DNA from: an uncultured Eubacteriales bacterium
GTDB taxonomy: Bacteria; Bacillota; Clostridia; Christensenellales; CAG-138
Direction of reading: 5' to 3'
DNA length: 64,000 nucleotides
Assembly (NCBI GenBank): GCA_902768795.1
Contig: CACXMS010000007.1
Span: 1 to 64,000, forward strand
A model generated the notes under the pieces. The model was not told where the DNA came from. It did not search any database and saw nothing but the letters and a program-made list of their open reading frames with translations. Both the position numbers and the translations under genes were made by a program. Positions 1 to 6,646 of this stretch are shown here, in pieces (the stretch's first letter is position 1; the number at the start of each line of letters is the position of its first letter).

Positions 1-83
1 ATGGCCGCCAAAAGTACCCAGACCGTATCCAGTCCGCTAATTCCGCTCTCCATAGCGCTAACGCTTTCAATAATCTCTTCCAT
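1..83 (-). CDS. amt: Ammonium transporter, N-terminal fragment (runs off window)
   Basis: Only the first 27 codons are visible, reading leftward from an ATG at 83. After a short polar start the peptide reads SGLDTVWVLLAA, the usual beginning of the first membrane helix of Amt/MEP ammonium channels. The call rests mostly on context: a P-II family fragment lies 46 bp upstream on the same strand, and glnK-amtB is a very conserved gene pair. Amt conducts ammonium across the membrane and P-II plugs it when nitrogen is plentiful. No ribosome-binding site sits at the usual distance, so Met-11 is an alternative start. The rest of the gene is outside the window. Confidence 0.6.
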   Translation of the reverse strand, partial: MEEIIESVSAMESGISGLDTVWVLLAA

Positions 84-129
84 TTTAGTAATGTTTTTCA
101 GTTATACTTTCCTTTTTTGTCTTTCACAG

Positions 130-375
130 TTATTTCTTGTCTGCAAGGACGGAGTCTCCGTGTTCTCCCGTTCGGATTGACCAGGTGTCATCGACAGGGC
201 TTACGAATATACGTCCGTCTCCTACCTCACCGGTGCGACCTGCCTTCATGATGGCGTCAATCGCCGGCTTGACGAACTGGTCACGGCAGATGATCGTAAT
301 CTCGATTCGCGAGATGATATCAGTACTGTACATGACACCACGGTAGATCCTGTCTTCACGGTCCTGACCGATGGC
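130..375 (-). pseudogene. P-II nitrogen regulator, 5'-truncated
   Basis: Reading leftward from about 375 to the TAA at 130-132, the peptide contains the second half of a P-II protein. It has the end of the T-loop (IYRGVMY, with the conserved Tyr), the core strand RIEITIICRD, and the nucleotide-binding and C-terminal motifs RTGEVGDGRIFV and IRTGEHG. P-II proteins sense ATP/ADP and 2-oxoglutarate and gate Amt channels. The N-terminal strand and helix are missing: upstream of about 375 the frame becomes nonsense and the DNA belongs to a gene on the other strand. The piece is therefore a rearrangement remnant or an assembly join. It precedes the Amt fragment, as in glnK-amtB. Confidence 0.75.
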
Positions 376-813
376 ATGAACCTGTATGAATACTTTTATT
401 GGATGGAAAAGGATGGATGGCAGGTTGAGGAAATTCAAATGCTGCAGATCGAAATGCCGTGCATCTTCCGTCTCAGAAAGGCAAATGAGACGATCCTTGT
501 ATCCGCAGGATTGGATTATCGTCCGGTTCCGTTTGGCGATTACTACGTCGAAGGATATGTCCGATACACAGGTCGCAAGGTGCAATCCTGGGCAGGTTAT
601 ACGCCGAAGGATAATACAATTGCGGAGAATTATACGCTCCGGAAAGGACAAAGCAGCGCCTATGTTTTCGGCGCGCCAGGGTACTCTCCCTCTTCGCTGT
701 GTCACTTCTATTTTCTCGATGACTGCCGCGTAGTCGGTATTCAAACCGACTATATCACGATTGAGGAAGATAAAATTGAAATATACGATGCGCTGACCGG
801 TGAAATCAACTAA
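376..813 (+). CDS. Hypothetical protein, probably a 5'-truncated remnant
   Basis: The plus strand is open up to the TAA at 811-813 and has protein-like composition from about codon 376 onward: rich in Tyr and Trp, with motifs such as FGDYYVEGYVRYTG and FGAPGYSPSS and a regular beta-strand pattern. I do not recognise the family. The first ATG, at 376, lies right at the point where the opposite-strand P-II match ends, and the frame stays open further upstream only because it is antisense to P-II. The most economical reading is a fusion of two broken genes head to head, both having lost their 5' ends. No ribosome-binding site precedes 376. ATG 403 is another possible start. Confidence 0.45.
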   Translation: MNLYEYFYWMEKDGWQVEEIQMLQIEMPCIFRLRKANETILVSAGLDYRPVPFGDYYVEGYVRYTGRKVQSWAGYTPKDNTIAENYTLRKGQSSAYVFGAPGYSPSSLCHFYFLDDCRVVGIQTDYITIEEDKIEIYDALTGEIN

Positions 814-870
814 TCCCTTGCAGACAGACAAGACGCAGAACAATTGTTTTTTCAATCATATCGCCCAAGG

Positions 871-891
871 CATTGTGAGACAGTCACAATG
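871..891. repeat. Perfect 8-bp inverted repeat
   Basis: CATTGTGA, five bases, TCACAATG. It lies in the non-coding stretch after the gene remnant ending at 813. There is no T-run, so it is more likely an operator or repeat-element piece than a terminator. The rest of 814-998 shows nothing recognisable. Confidence 0.4.
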
Positions 892-998
892 ATCATTCGA
901 GCATGGGATTATACAATTGATGGAATTATTAGTGTTCTTTTATTGAATGCTTTTTGATAACGACAATAAAGTTTCTTTCTCGGAAGGTAAAAAGAAAT

Positions 999-1033
999 CG
1001 AGCGGTGATAACCAAATCCGTTATCACCACTCG
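999..1033 (-). terminator. Hairpin following the displaced tRNA-Leu 3' end
   Basis: Arms 999-1012 and 1020-1033 pair over 14 bp with one G-U. On the minus strand the hairpin is followed by a T-rich tract. It lies just after the duplicated tRNA 3' end at 1037-1056, as a terminator would after an intact tRNA gene. Confidence 0.5.
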
Positions 1034-1036
1034 ACA

Positions 1037-1056
1037 TGGTGCGATTGGCGGGATTT
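1037..1056 (-). repeat. Duplicated tRNA-Leu 3' end (att-like 20-bp direct repeat)
   Basis: tggtgcgattggcgggattt is identical to 1232-1251, which is the 3' end of the intact tRNA-Leu including CCA, the acceptor strand and part of the T-arm. Identity stops abruptly after 20 bp. A displaced tRNA 3' end is what site-specific integration into a tRNA gene leaves behind. Confidence 0.65.
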
Positions 1057-1200
1057 CTTTGCGGCGGTGGATATCGGACAGGTTTGCTTGTGCTTCGCAC
1101 CGCGCATCCCGTCCTGCCGCAAAGCCGCCTCGCTGCAAAATACCGCACCGCGGTGTTTTGCAGCCGCTCGGTCAAATCCCTTCCTTTCCAAAACCAAATA
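1057..1200. repeat. Palindromic insert between the tRNA 3'-end copies
   Basis: The segment between the two 20-bp repeats is made of inverted repeats and has no convincing gene. CTTTGCGGC at 1057-1065 pairs with GCCGCAAAG at 1116-1124. CTGCAAAATACCGC at 1133-1146 pairs with 1150-1163 (14 bp, one G-U). The perfect hairpin at 1201-1227 follows. Apparent reading frames across it are by-products of these palindromes. It resembles a miniature non-autonomous element or a cluster of extragenic palindromes. Confidence 0.5.
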
Positions 1201-1227
1201 CAATACCCACCCGAGGGGTGGGTATTG
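1201..1227 (-). terminator. Terminator hairpin of the tRNA-Leu gene
   Basis: CAATACCCACCC and GGGTGGGTATTG form a perfect 12-bp stem around GAG, 5 bp past the tRNA CCA end. The following tract on the minus strand is only moderately T-rich (TATTTGGTTTTGG). Confidence 0.6.
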
Positions 1228-1231
1228 TGTT

Positions 1232-1314
1232 TGGTGCGATTGGCGGGATTTGAACCCGCAAGCTTTCGCCGACAGATTTTAAGTCTGTTGTGTATGCCGT
1301 TCCACCACAATCGC
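1232..1314 (-). tRNA. tRNA-Leu (anticodon TAA), CCA encoded
   Basis: An 83-nt class II tRNA on the minus strand. The acceptor stem pairs GCGATTG with CAATCGC. The anticodon arm is ACAGA-CTTAAAA-TCTGT, with anticodon TAA. There is a long variable arm and the T-arm motif GGTTCAAATCC. The A discriminator and CCA are encoded at 1232-1235. It decodes UUA and, by wobble, UUG. A consensus promoter lies just upstream and a hairpin just downstream, so it is probably a single-gene unit. Its 3' 20 bp are duplicated at 1037-1056. Confidence 0.95.
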
Positions 1315-1322
1315 CTGGCTTT

Positions 1323-1350
1323 ATTGTATTCCGATTTCGAATTTTGTCAA
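1323..1350 (-). promoter_or_regulatory. Sigma-A promoter of tRNA-Leu
   Basis: On the minus strand, -35 TTGACA and -10 TACAAT with a 16-bp spacer. The -10 box ends 9 bp before the first tRNA base. Confidence 0.75.
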
Positions 1351-1367
1351 TCCCCGCTTCGGGGATT
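1349..1367 (-). terminator. Short hairpin after the glycosyltransferase gene
   Basis: AATCCCCG and CGGGGATT form an 8-bp stem 5 bp beyond the stop at 1372. It overlaps the -35 box of the tRNA promoter and the downstream tract is weak, so it may end transcription of the operon only partly. Confidence 0.4.
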
Positions 1368-1371
1368 CCGC

Positions 1372-2724
1372 TCAGATTGCCGCGCCGTAAACAGTATAAC
1401 CGCCGACCACTGCTGTCAGATACAGCAAGAACAGCCCGAACCCCACGGCATACAGCACATACCGCAGCCACTTCGGTTTCACCGATAAGGTGATCGTCAA
1501 AATGAACGGCGCGCAAAGGGAGAGAAGCCGCGGCACCTCAAGAAGCGTTCCCGTACATGCGATCGCAAGATAGGCAGCAATCATATATGCGATATGCGAC
1601 GTACGCACCCTGCCCGGCGCCAGAATCAGTAATGCGGCGCCAAGCACGAGATAGAATAGATTCGGTACGGTATTGCCGAGTTCAAACAACAGTTCTTCTC
1701 CGCTTGTTGTGCGAATCGCATCCAGGAAGCGGTTTGACAGAGCCGCTGCCGAGGCAAACGGCGTCGAAGGAACATACCCGAACGTCTCAGCCGCTGCGCG
1801 GAACAACTCCGACGGGCTTCCGAACTGCACGGAGCTGTACAAAAGAACCGCCGCAAACCCGAGCGGAATCAGTAAAAAAGAAATCGCCGGTAAAATCCTC
1901 CGCAGCAAATACCCGCTTTTTTCCTCGCGGTGCTTTCTAAGATCCTCGACCAGCATCTCAGAAAACTCAATGATGCACGGAACAAACAGCAATACGCCCA
2001 GCAGATGCGTCATCACCGACAGCATTGCGAATACATTCGCAAGCACGAACTTTCGCTTCTGTGCGAACATCAGGCACAGCAGACTAAACAGGATGAACAA
2101 CCCGTCCGGAAGCGTTCCCATCAGCAGGCAGCCCGCCGGAAGAAGCAGCCAGAAGAAAACGGTATGCCGCGCGACCGGGCGATCGAAATCCATCAGCACC
2201 CAATAATAGAACATCGCGCCGGCAAGCGCTGTAACCAAATAGGATGAAATAAACCGCGCATGATTGAAGTTGAACGAAACGAACCAGAACAGATTCGACA
2301 GCAGCGGATATGCCGGAAAGCTCGTCCGGGCATGATAAAAATCGAGCCAGATGCGCTGCACGCGGAAAAACGTTTCCGTGTATCCGAACAAACCGAAATG
2401 GATCAGGTAGGTAATCAGAAGCTGCAAAAGCCGCAGCACAAGGATCCAGAGAACCACGCCGGCCAGTTCTCTTAACCCGCAGCGGCGATAGGTGCGCTCC
2501 CCGATGCGTTCCAGATGCGGTTCCTTGCCCGTCTCAAAATAGAGCAGCAAATATGGAACAAACCGGATGATCGCAATCGAAAACAGCAAAAACAACAGCG
2601 TCACAAACAGAAACGTCTCCCAGTAGGAAGGCGCTTCCGTGATGACCCATACGCCATAGCATACGACCATGGCCGCAAGCAGGGCGGATGTGACCCATAT
2701 CCGCGTTGTTTTTGCCGTTTTCAT
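1372..2724 (-). CDS. Polytopic membrane glycosyltransferase, GT-C / PIG-V-like
   Basis: A 450-residue protein with roughly ten hydrophobic segments spread over its whole length. Extramembrane loops carry aromatic and charged patches (for example FFRVQRIWLDFYHARTSFPAYPLLS), the layout of GT-C lipid-linked sugar transferases, especially PIG-V-type mannosyltransferases. Such enzymes move a sugar from a polyprenyl phosphate to an acceptor on the outer face of the membrane. I cannot point to a certain catalytic Asp/Glu, so donor and acceptor are unknown. It is the last gene of the nfeD-zinc ribbon-floA operon and starts directly after the stop of the gene before it. A membrane-domain or envelope role is inferred from context. 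Confidence 0.55.
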   Translation of the reverse strand: MKTAKTTRIWVTSALLAAMVVCYGVWVITEAPSYWETFLFVTLLFLLFSIAIIRFVPYLLLYFETGKEPHLERIGERTYRRCGLRELAGVVLWILVLRLLQLLITYLIHFGLFGYTETFFRVQRIWLDFYHARTSFPAYPLLSNLFWFVSFNFNHARFISSYLVTALAGAMFYYWVLMDFDRPVARHTVFFWLLLPAGCLLMGTLPDGLFILFSLLCLMFAQKRKFVLANVFAMLSVMTHLLGVLLFVPCIIEFSEMLVEDLRKHREEKSGYLLRRILPAISFLLIPLGFAAVLLYSSVQFGSPSELFRAAAETFGYVPSTPFASAAALSNRFLDAIRTTSGEELLFELGNTVPNLFYLVLGAALLILAPGRVRTSHIAYMIAAYLAIACTGTLLEVPRLLSLCAPFILTITLSVKPKWLRYVLYAVGFGLFLLYLTAVVGGYTVYGAAI

Positions 2725-3129
2725 TTACCGTCTTAATGCTTTCGGTTTTCCGAGAATTTCCGCATACACGATACCCTGCATCGCGGTATTCCCGTTCCAC
2801 TGCACCGACACCGGCGCAGCAGTCACGCCGGTTGTCGGCTCTTCCCTTTTTGCCGGGGCGGAAGATTGCTTTGCCCGCTCTTTCTCATGCGACCGGACGG
2901 ACTCCTTCGCAGAATAGGCCGTCTTCGGAGTCAGCGGCTCACGGTAGGTCGGCGCAGCAGGACGGCGCGGCTCTTCAGGCGGTTGTTTCTCTGCCGCCGC
3001 CTGCTTTGCCGCCTGTTCGTTCCGGATTCTCTGCGCTTCCGCTGCCTGCTGCTGCCGTTTTTTTGCGGACATCAACGAAATGAAGACAATCAGTCCGGCA
3101 AAAAGGATCGGGAAAAGAAAGAACATCAT
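2725..3129 (-). CDS. Small membrane-anchored Ala/Pro/Glu-rich protein
   Basis: A 134-residue protein of no recognised family. Residues 2-20 form one hydrophobic segment, followed by a strongly basic and Gln/Ala-rich stretch (about 22-50) likely to be helical or coiled coil. A low-complexity Pro-rich linker follows, then a short ordered-looking C-terminus ([26 protein letters not shown]). The probable topology is a short membrane anchor with a cytoplasmic tail. Its start overlaps the floA stop by 4 bp, which suggests translational coupling, so it may be a partner of FloA. That role is inference from position only. Confidence 0.6.
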   Translation of the reverse strand: MMFFLFPILFAGLIVFISLMSAKKRQQQAAEAQRIRNEQAAKQAAAEKQPPEEPRRPAAPTYREPLTPKTAYSAKESVRSHEKERAKQSSAPAKREEPTTGVTAAPVSVQWNGNTAMQGIVYAEILGKPKALRR

Positions 3130-4172
3130 GCGTTGTCTTTCTTATCCTTGGCGGGCGCCGCGGATTTTCCGATCGCATTCCGCATCTCGGTATCGGAGAT
3201 TACGTTCTGCATGTTATAGTAATCCATCACGCCGAGTTTCCCTTCACGGAACGCGGACGCGATCGCCTTCGGAACCTCTGCCTCTGCCTCGATCACGCGG
3301 GCGCGCATGCCCTGTACCGCAGCGATGTTCTCCTGCTCCTGTGCGACCGCCATTGCGCGGCGCTCCTCGGCCTTTGCCTGCGCGATTCGCTTATCGGCCT
3401 CCGCCTGATCGATTTGCAGCTGTGCGCCGACGTTGCGTCCGACGTCCACATCTGCGATATCGATGGACAAAATTTCAAAAGCGGTTCCGGCATCAAGACC
3501 CTTGCCGAGAACGGTGCGGGAAATCAGATCCGGGTTCTCAAGAACCTCTTTATGGCTCGCTGCCGAGCCGACGGTCGTGACGATGCCTTCGCCGACACGA
3601 GCGATGATCGTTTCTTCTCCCGCGCCACCGACCAGGCGATCAATGTTCGCCCGAACGGTTACCTTTGCTTTGGCGCGCAGTTCAATACCGTCCATAGCAA
3701 CCGCCGCAATGATCGGCGTTTCGATGACCTTGGGATTGACGCTCATTTGCACGGCATTCAGAACATCGCGTCCTGCAAGGTCGATCGCGCAGGAACGTTC
3801 AAAGTCCAGCGGAATGCCCGCACGCTGCGCCGCGATCAACGAGTCGACAACGCGATTCACGCTTGCTTTGCCGTTGACTTTGCCGCCCTTTGCGAGGTAA
3901 TGCGCTTCGAGCTTGTTCATCGGGATATCCAGACCGGCTTTCGTGGCCTTGATCATCGGGTTCACGATGTCCGCCGCCGAAACCTTGCGAATCCGCATGC
4001 CGATCAGATCGAACAAACCGATCTTTACGCCGCTCGCGCTGGCCGAGATCCAAAGACCGACCGGAACGAAAGACAGGAAAACGATCAGGACGATGATCAC
4101 CAGAATAGCGATCAAAACGTACAGAAAGTTGAATGCAGCCGCAACCATCGCGGCGCCGACAAGAGTGTTCAT
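3126..4172 (-). CDS. floA: Flotillin-like protein FloA
   Basis: This 348-residue protein matches FloA (YqfA) along its length. It has an N-terminal membrane-inserted segment (about 12-45), an SPFH/PHB region including [25 protein letters not shown], and the highly conserved stretch [14 protein letters not shown]-terminal Ala/Glu/Lys-rich coiled coil (about 255-310) drives oligomerisation. FloA organises liquid-ordered membrane domains that hold signalling, secretion and cell-wall enzymes. The family is about 330 residues long, so this is full length. It follows an nfeD gene and a small zinc-ribbon gene. NfeD-flotillin pairing is the usual arrangement. Confidence 0.95.
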   Translation of the reverse strand: MNTLVGAAMVAAAFNFLYVLIAILVIIVLIVFLSFVPVGLWISASASGVKIGLFDLIGMRIRKVSAADIVNPMIKATKAGLDIPMNKLEAHYLAKGGKVNGKASVNRVVDSLIAAQRAGIPLDFERSCAIDLAGRDVLNAVQMSVNPKVIETPIIAAVAMDGIELRAKAKVTVRANIDRLVGGAGEETIIARVGEGIVTTVGSAASHKEVLENPDLISRTVLGKGLDAGTAFEILSIDIADVDVGRNVGAQLQIDQAEADKRIAQAKAEERRAMAVAQEQENIAAVQGMRARVIEAEAEVPKAIASAFREGKLGVMDYYNMQNVISDTEMRNAIGKSAAPAKDKKDNA

Positions 4173-4184
4173 ACGATTTCCTCC

Positions 4185-4397
4185 TTATGAATTGAATACG
4201 GTTCGGAACAGATAAACGATCAGGATGATCGCGCCGATAAACGCCGGAATTCCGATCAGCAGTGCGATCCAGTTTCTGCGAACTTCACGCGGGTCCCGAG
4301 GTCTCTGTTCCATAGCTTCGGGATCCGGCGTGAGAACGCCGCATTTGGGGCAAACATCCGTCGAATACAATACCCCGCACTTTTTGCAATACTTCAT
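4185..4397 (-). CDS. Small zinc-ribbon membrane protein
   Basis: A 70-residue protein. Residues 4-20 form a zinc ribbon with two CxxC pairs (CKKC and CPKC). A polar linker follows (DPEAMEQRPRDPREVRR), then one membrane helix (about 43-65) and a short tail. The ribbon presumably faces the cytoplasm. The start overlaps the nfeD stop by 4 bp, and floA begins 12 bp after its own stop, so it belongs to the flotillin operon. Its function is unknown. It may be an adaptor in FloA/NfeD membrane assemblies, which is inference. Confidence 0.7.
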   Translation of the reverse strand: MKYCKKCGVLYSTDVCPKCGVLTPDPEAMEQRPRDPREVRRNWIALLIGIPAFIGAIILIVYLFRTVFNS

Positions 4398-4885
4398 TCC
4401 ACGATCCAGTCCAGTCCGTCCGACGCAATCACCGTGACATTCTCGCCTTTTTCAATGAAACGCGCCTGCGTTTTGGCCGTATAACGCTTTCCGTCGATCA
4501 GAATCGTTCCGCTCGGCCGCAGCGTCGTCAGCACGACGCCCTGTTTTCCGAGCAGTGACGGCGTCTCCGACGTGTTCAGAGAAGCGCCTGCCTCGATGCG
4601 TTCCCGCAATACGATCGGAGAACGGAACAGCAGCCCGCGGCTCATCGACCGCACAAACATCGCCACCAACAACAGAATGATTGCCGCCATCACTGCGGAA
4701 ACGATCGTTGCCGTCGTCGGATTGTTGGTGGAAAACTGCATGACGATCACCGCGATAAAGCAAAGCGCGCCGGTGCATCCCGCCAAACCGAATCCCGGCA
4801 GACACAGCTCAAGAATCAAAAGCACCATCCCGATGATAAAACAGATCAGACACGGCAGCCACAATGCACCGAAAACCGCTTCCAT
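4394..4885 (-). CDS. NfeD-family membrane protein
   Basis: This 163-residue protein has three N-terminal membrane helices, then a C-terminal OB-fold-like NfeD domain (about 105-163). The domain carries the family motif LLGKQGVVLTTLRPSGTILIDGKRY and ends in a short beta-rich tail. It is the short NfeD form without the ClpP-like protease domain. NfeD proteins associate with flotillins in membrane domains, and floA lies two genes downstream. It is the first gene of the operon, preceded by a promoter. Confidence 0.9.
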   Translation of the reverse strand: MEAVFGALWLPCLICFIIGMVLLILELCLPGFGLAGCTGALCFIAVIVMQFSTNNPTTATIVSAVMAAIILLLVAMFVRSMSRGLLFRSPIVLRERIEAGASLNTSETPSLLGKQGVVLTTLRPSGTILIDGKRYTAKTQARFIEKGENVTVIASDGLDWIVE

Positions 4886-4912
4886 AACGTGTTCCCCTTT
4901 TCTTTTTTATTC

Positions 4913-4941
4913 AGTATAGCATATTGTTAGCAAATTGAAAA
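4913..4941 (-). promoter_or_regulatory. Probable promoter of the nfeD-floA operon
   Basis: Minus strand -10 TATACT and weak -35 TTTTCA, 17 bp apart, about 30 bp before the nfeD start. An AAGGGGA ribosome-binding site follows. Confidence 0.5.
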
Positions 4942-5015
4942 GTCTTTTTTCATTCTCGCGGCTTTCCGCTGGTGATTCGACAGAATACTGTCTGCAATTC
5001 CCGTCAACGAGCATC

Positions 5016-5044
5016 TTGCAACCGCCCGGTTCCCATGGTAAAAT
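5016..5044 (+). promoter_or_regulatory. Promoter of the PfkB kinase gene
   Basis: -35 TTGCAA and -10 TAAAAT with a 17-bp spacer, ending 29 bp before the ATG at 5074. CGGAGAG is a likely ribosome-binding site. Confidence 0.65.
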
Positions 5045-5073
5045 AATGAAAAAGCTTTCACCGGAGAGAAACG

Positions 5074-6024
5074 ATGAAACCGATTCTTTGTCTCGGAGAT
5101 ATCTGCGCGGATCTGATTCTTCCGCTCGGCGCCGTTCGGCGCGCCAGGCGCGGCGAGCCCATACCGGTTCGGGAAACGGACGCCGTGTTTCGCCACGGCG
5201 GCAGCGTTGCCAACACCGCAGTCGGCCTTGCCGGTCGCGGTCTGCCCGTCCTGTTTTGCGGAACCTGCGGCGACGACGCATACGGACATGCGCTCGCGCA
5301 GGAGCTGCAGCAACGCCACGTCGATACCGCCTGTCTCCGATTTGACCGCAGCGTTCCGACGCTTCTGATCGCGATTACGGTTGACGAAGACGGCGATCGC
5401 GTCGCCTTTGCCACGCACCGTACCGGCGCTTCCCAGCACCGAATTCTTCCGGAGCAGCTGCCTTCCGATCTTGTCGGCACGGTCGGTTGGCTGCATTGCA
5501 GCGGAATGATGCTGCGCGAGGAGCCGGCGGCTTCGACACAGCTTGCGGCAATGCGGCAGTGCCATAACGCAGGTATCCCGGTATCGCTCGATATCAACGC
5601 GCGCATCGAATCCCGAAAGGATCCATTCTTCTGCCGCAACCTGAAGGAAGCCGCCGAATACTGCACGGTACTGCTCGGATCCCTGGACACCGAGCTGCCG
5701 CTTCTTGCAGGAAACGCCGAGCCGGCATCGCTCCATAAGCTCGCTTCCGACAGCCGAATTGTCATTGCGCGCAGCGGAGAACACGGCGCAACCGTATTTA
5801 CCGAAGACAAAGCGTTTTACTGTCCGGCATTTGACGTCCCCGTTTCGGATACGATCGGTGCGGGAGACGCATACAACGCCGGTTTCATTGCTTCCGTCCT
5901 GCAGGGACAATCGCTTCCGGAGGCAAACCGTACCGCAAATGCCGTCGCCGCCTTCTGCGTCATGCATGCCGGCGGCAGATCTGTGCCGACACAGGCGGAG
6001 CTTGACGCGATCCTGAACGGATGA
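5074..6024 (+). CDS. PfkB-family carbohydrate kinase
   Basis: A 316-residue ribokinase-like protein. The N-terminal signature is GGSVANTAVGLAGRG (about 48-62). The C-terminal PfkB signature is DTIGAGDAYNAGFIASVL (about 254-271), where the Asp of GAGD is the catalytic base and the preceding Gly residues form the anion hole. The family phosphorylates sugars or nucleosides with ATP. The residues seen do not decide between ribokinase, ketohexokinase, 2-keto-3-deoxygluconokinase or a nucleoside kinase. It is monocistronic: its own promoter lies upstream, a terminator follows at once, and neighbours on both sides are on the other strand. Confidence 0.9.
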   Translation: MKPILCLGDICADLILPLGAVRRARRGEPIPVRETDAVFRHGGSVANTAVGLAGRGLPVLFCGTCGDDAYGHALAQELQQRHVDTACLRFDRSVPTLLIAITVDEDGDRVAFATHRTGASQHRILPEQLPSDLVGTVGWLHCSGMMLREEPAASTQLAAMRQCHNAGIPVSLDINARIESRKDPFFCRNLKEAAEYCTVLLGSLDTELPLLAGNAEPASLHKLASDSRIVIARSGEHGATVFTEDKAFYCPAFDVPVSDTIGAGDAYNAGFIASVLQGQSLPEANRTANAVAAFCVMHAGGRSVPTQAELDAILNG

Positions 6025-6026
6025 TC

Positions 6027-6055
6027 AAAGGCCGGCGAAAGAATCATCGGCCTTT
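6027..6055 (+). terminator. Terminator after the PfkB kinase gene
   Basis: AAAGGCCG and CGGCCTTT form an 8-bp stem starting 3 bp past the stop. The A-run on one side and T-run on the other let it act in both directions between converging genes. Confidence 0.6.
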
Positions 6056-6077
6056 GTATATACGGACTCGTCTCAGT

Positions 6078-6632
6078 TCATTCCTGCTCGGTAATGGTGA
6101 CCGAAGAATTTGCTTTCCTGCGCCGGATGGCGCGGTAGAGGAAATACCCGCCCGCCAGCAGCAACAGTCCCGAAAACGCAAGGTACTGCCAGATCGTCGC
6201 CCGGCCCGTTGCGCCGGCAATCTCACGGATCTGATTGTCGGACAGCTCCTGTTCCTGTATCACTTCATTCAGCTTTCCGTCCAGATAATAGGTATAGACA
6301 TACCGATACACGGCGCGGTGTTCGGCTTCGTTTTCCCGTGCAATCTCAAAATCCGAATACTCTTCCGCGCTGACCTCGCGCAGGAAAGAAAAACGCCCGT
6401 CCTCGCTGCGATATTCGACGTACTGCATCAATACGGTTTCATCCGGATCGCCCTTTTCATCGTTGTACGCCGTTCCGTATCCGAACGTCGATACATAAAA
6501 CGGCATGAGTCCGTACGAAGAGATTTCGGTCGGTTCCGGCTGCGCCCGGAATTGGATATATCCGACAATGCCGAATGCCAACGCTGCAAGCAGCAGAATC
6601 AACGCAATAATCAAATAATGCACCCGCTTCAT
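6078..6632 (-). CDS. Hypothetical membrane protein with two terminal helices
   Basis: A 184-residue protein of no recognised family. One membrane helix lies at about 5-26 (LIIALILLLAALAFGIVGYI) and a second near the C-terminus (about 146-166), followed by a basic tail. The roughly 115 residues between them are acidic and Tyr-rich and probably face the outside. The ATG at 6632 was chosen because GGGAGGAAACGG precedes it at the right distance. Longer in-frame readings run into mutS2 and have unnatural composition. It starts 14 bp after the mutS2 stop and is probably co-transcribed with it. Confidence 0.65.
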   Translation of the reverse strand: MKRVHYLIIALILLLAALAFGIVGYIQFRAQPEPTEISSYGLMPFYVSTFGYGTAYNDEKGDPDETVLMQYVEYRSEDGRFSFLREVSAEEYSDFEIARENEAEHRAVYRYVYTYYLDGKLNEVIQEQELSDNQIREIAGATGRATIWQYLAFSGLLLLAGGYFLYRAIRRRKANSSVTITEQE

Positions 6633-6646
6633 TCCGTTTCCTCCCA

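Noticed and set aside
909-1310. Minus-strand frame running through the tRNA and the palindromic cluster
   Set aside because: A frame that translates a tRNA gene and hairpins is not a protein. The repeats explain its openness.
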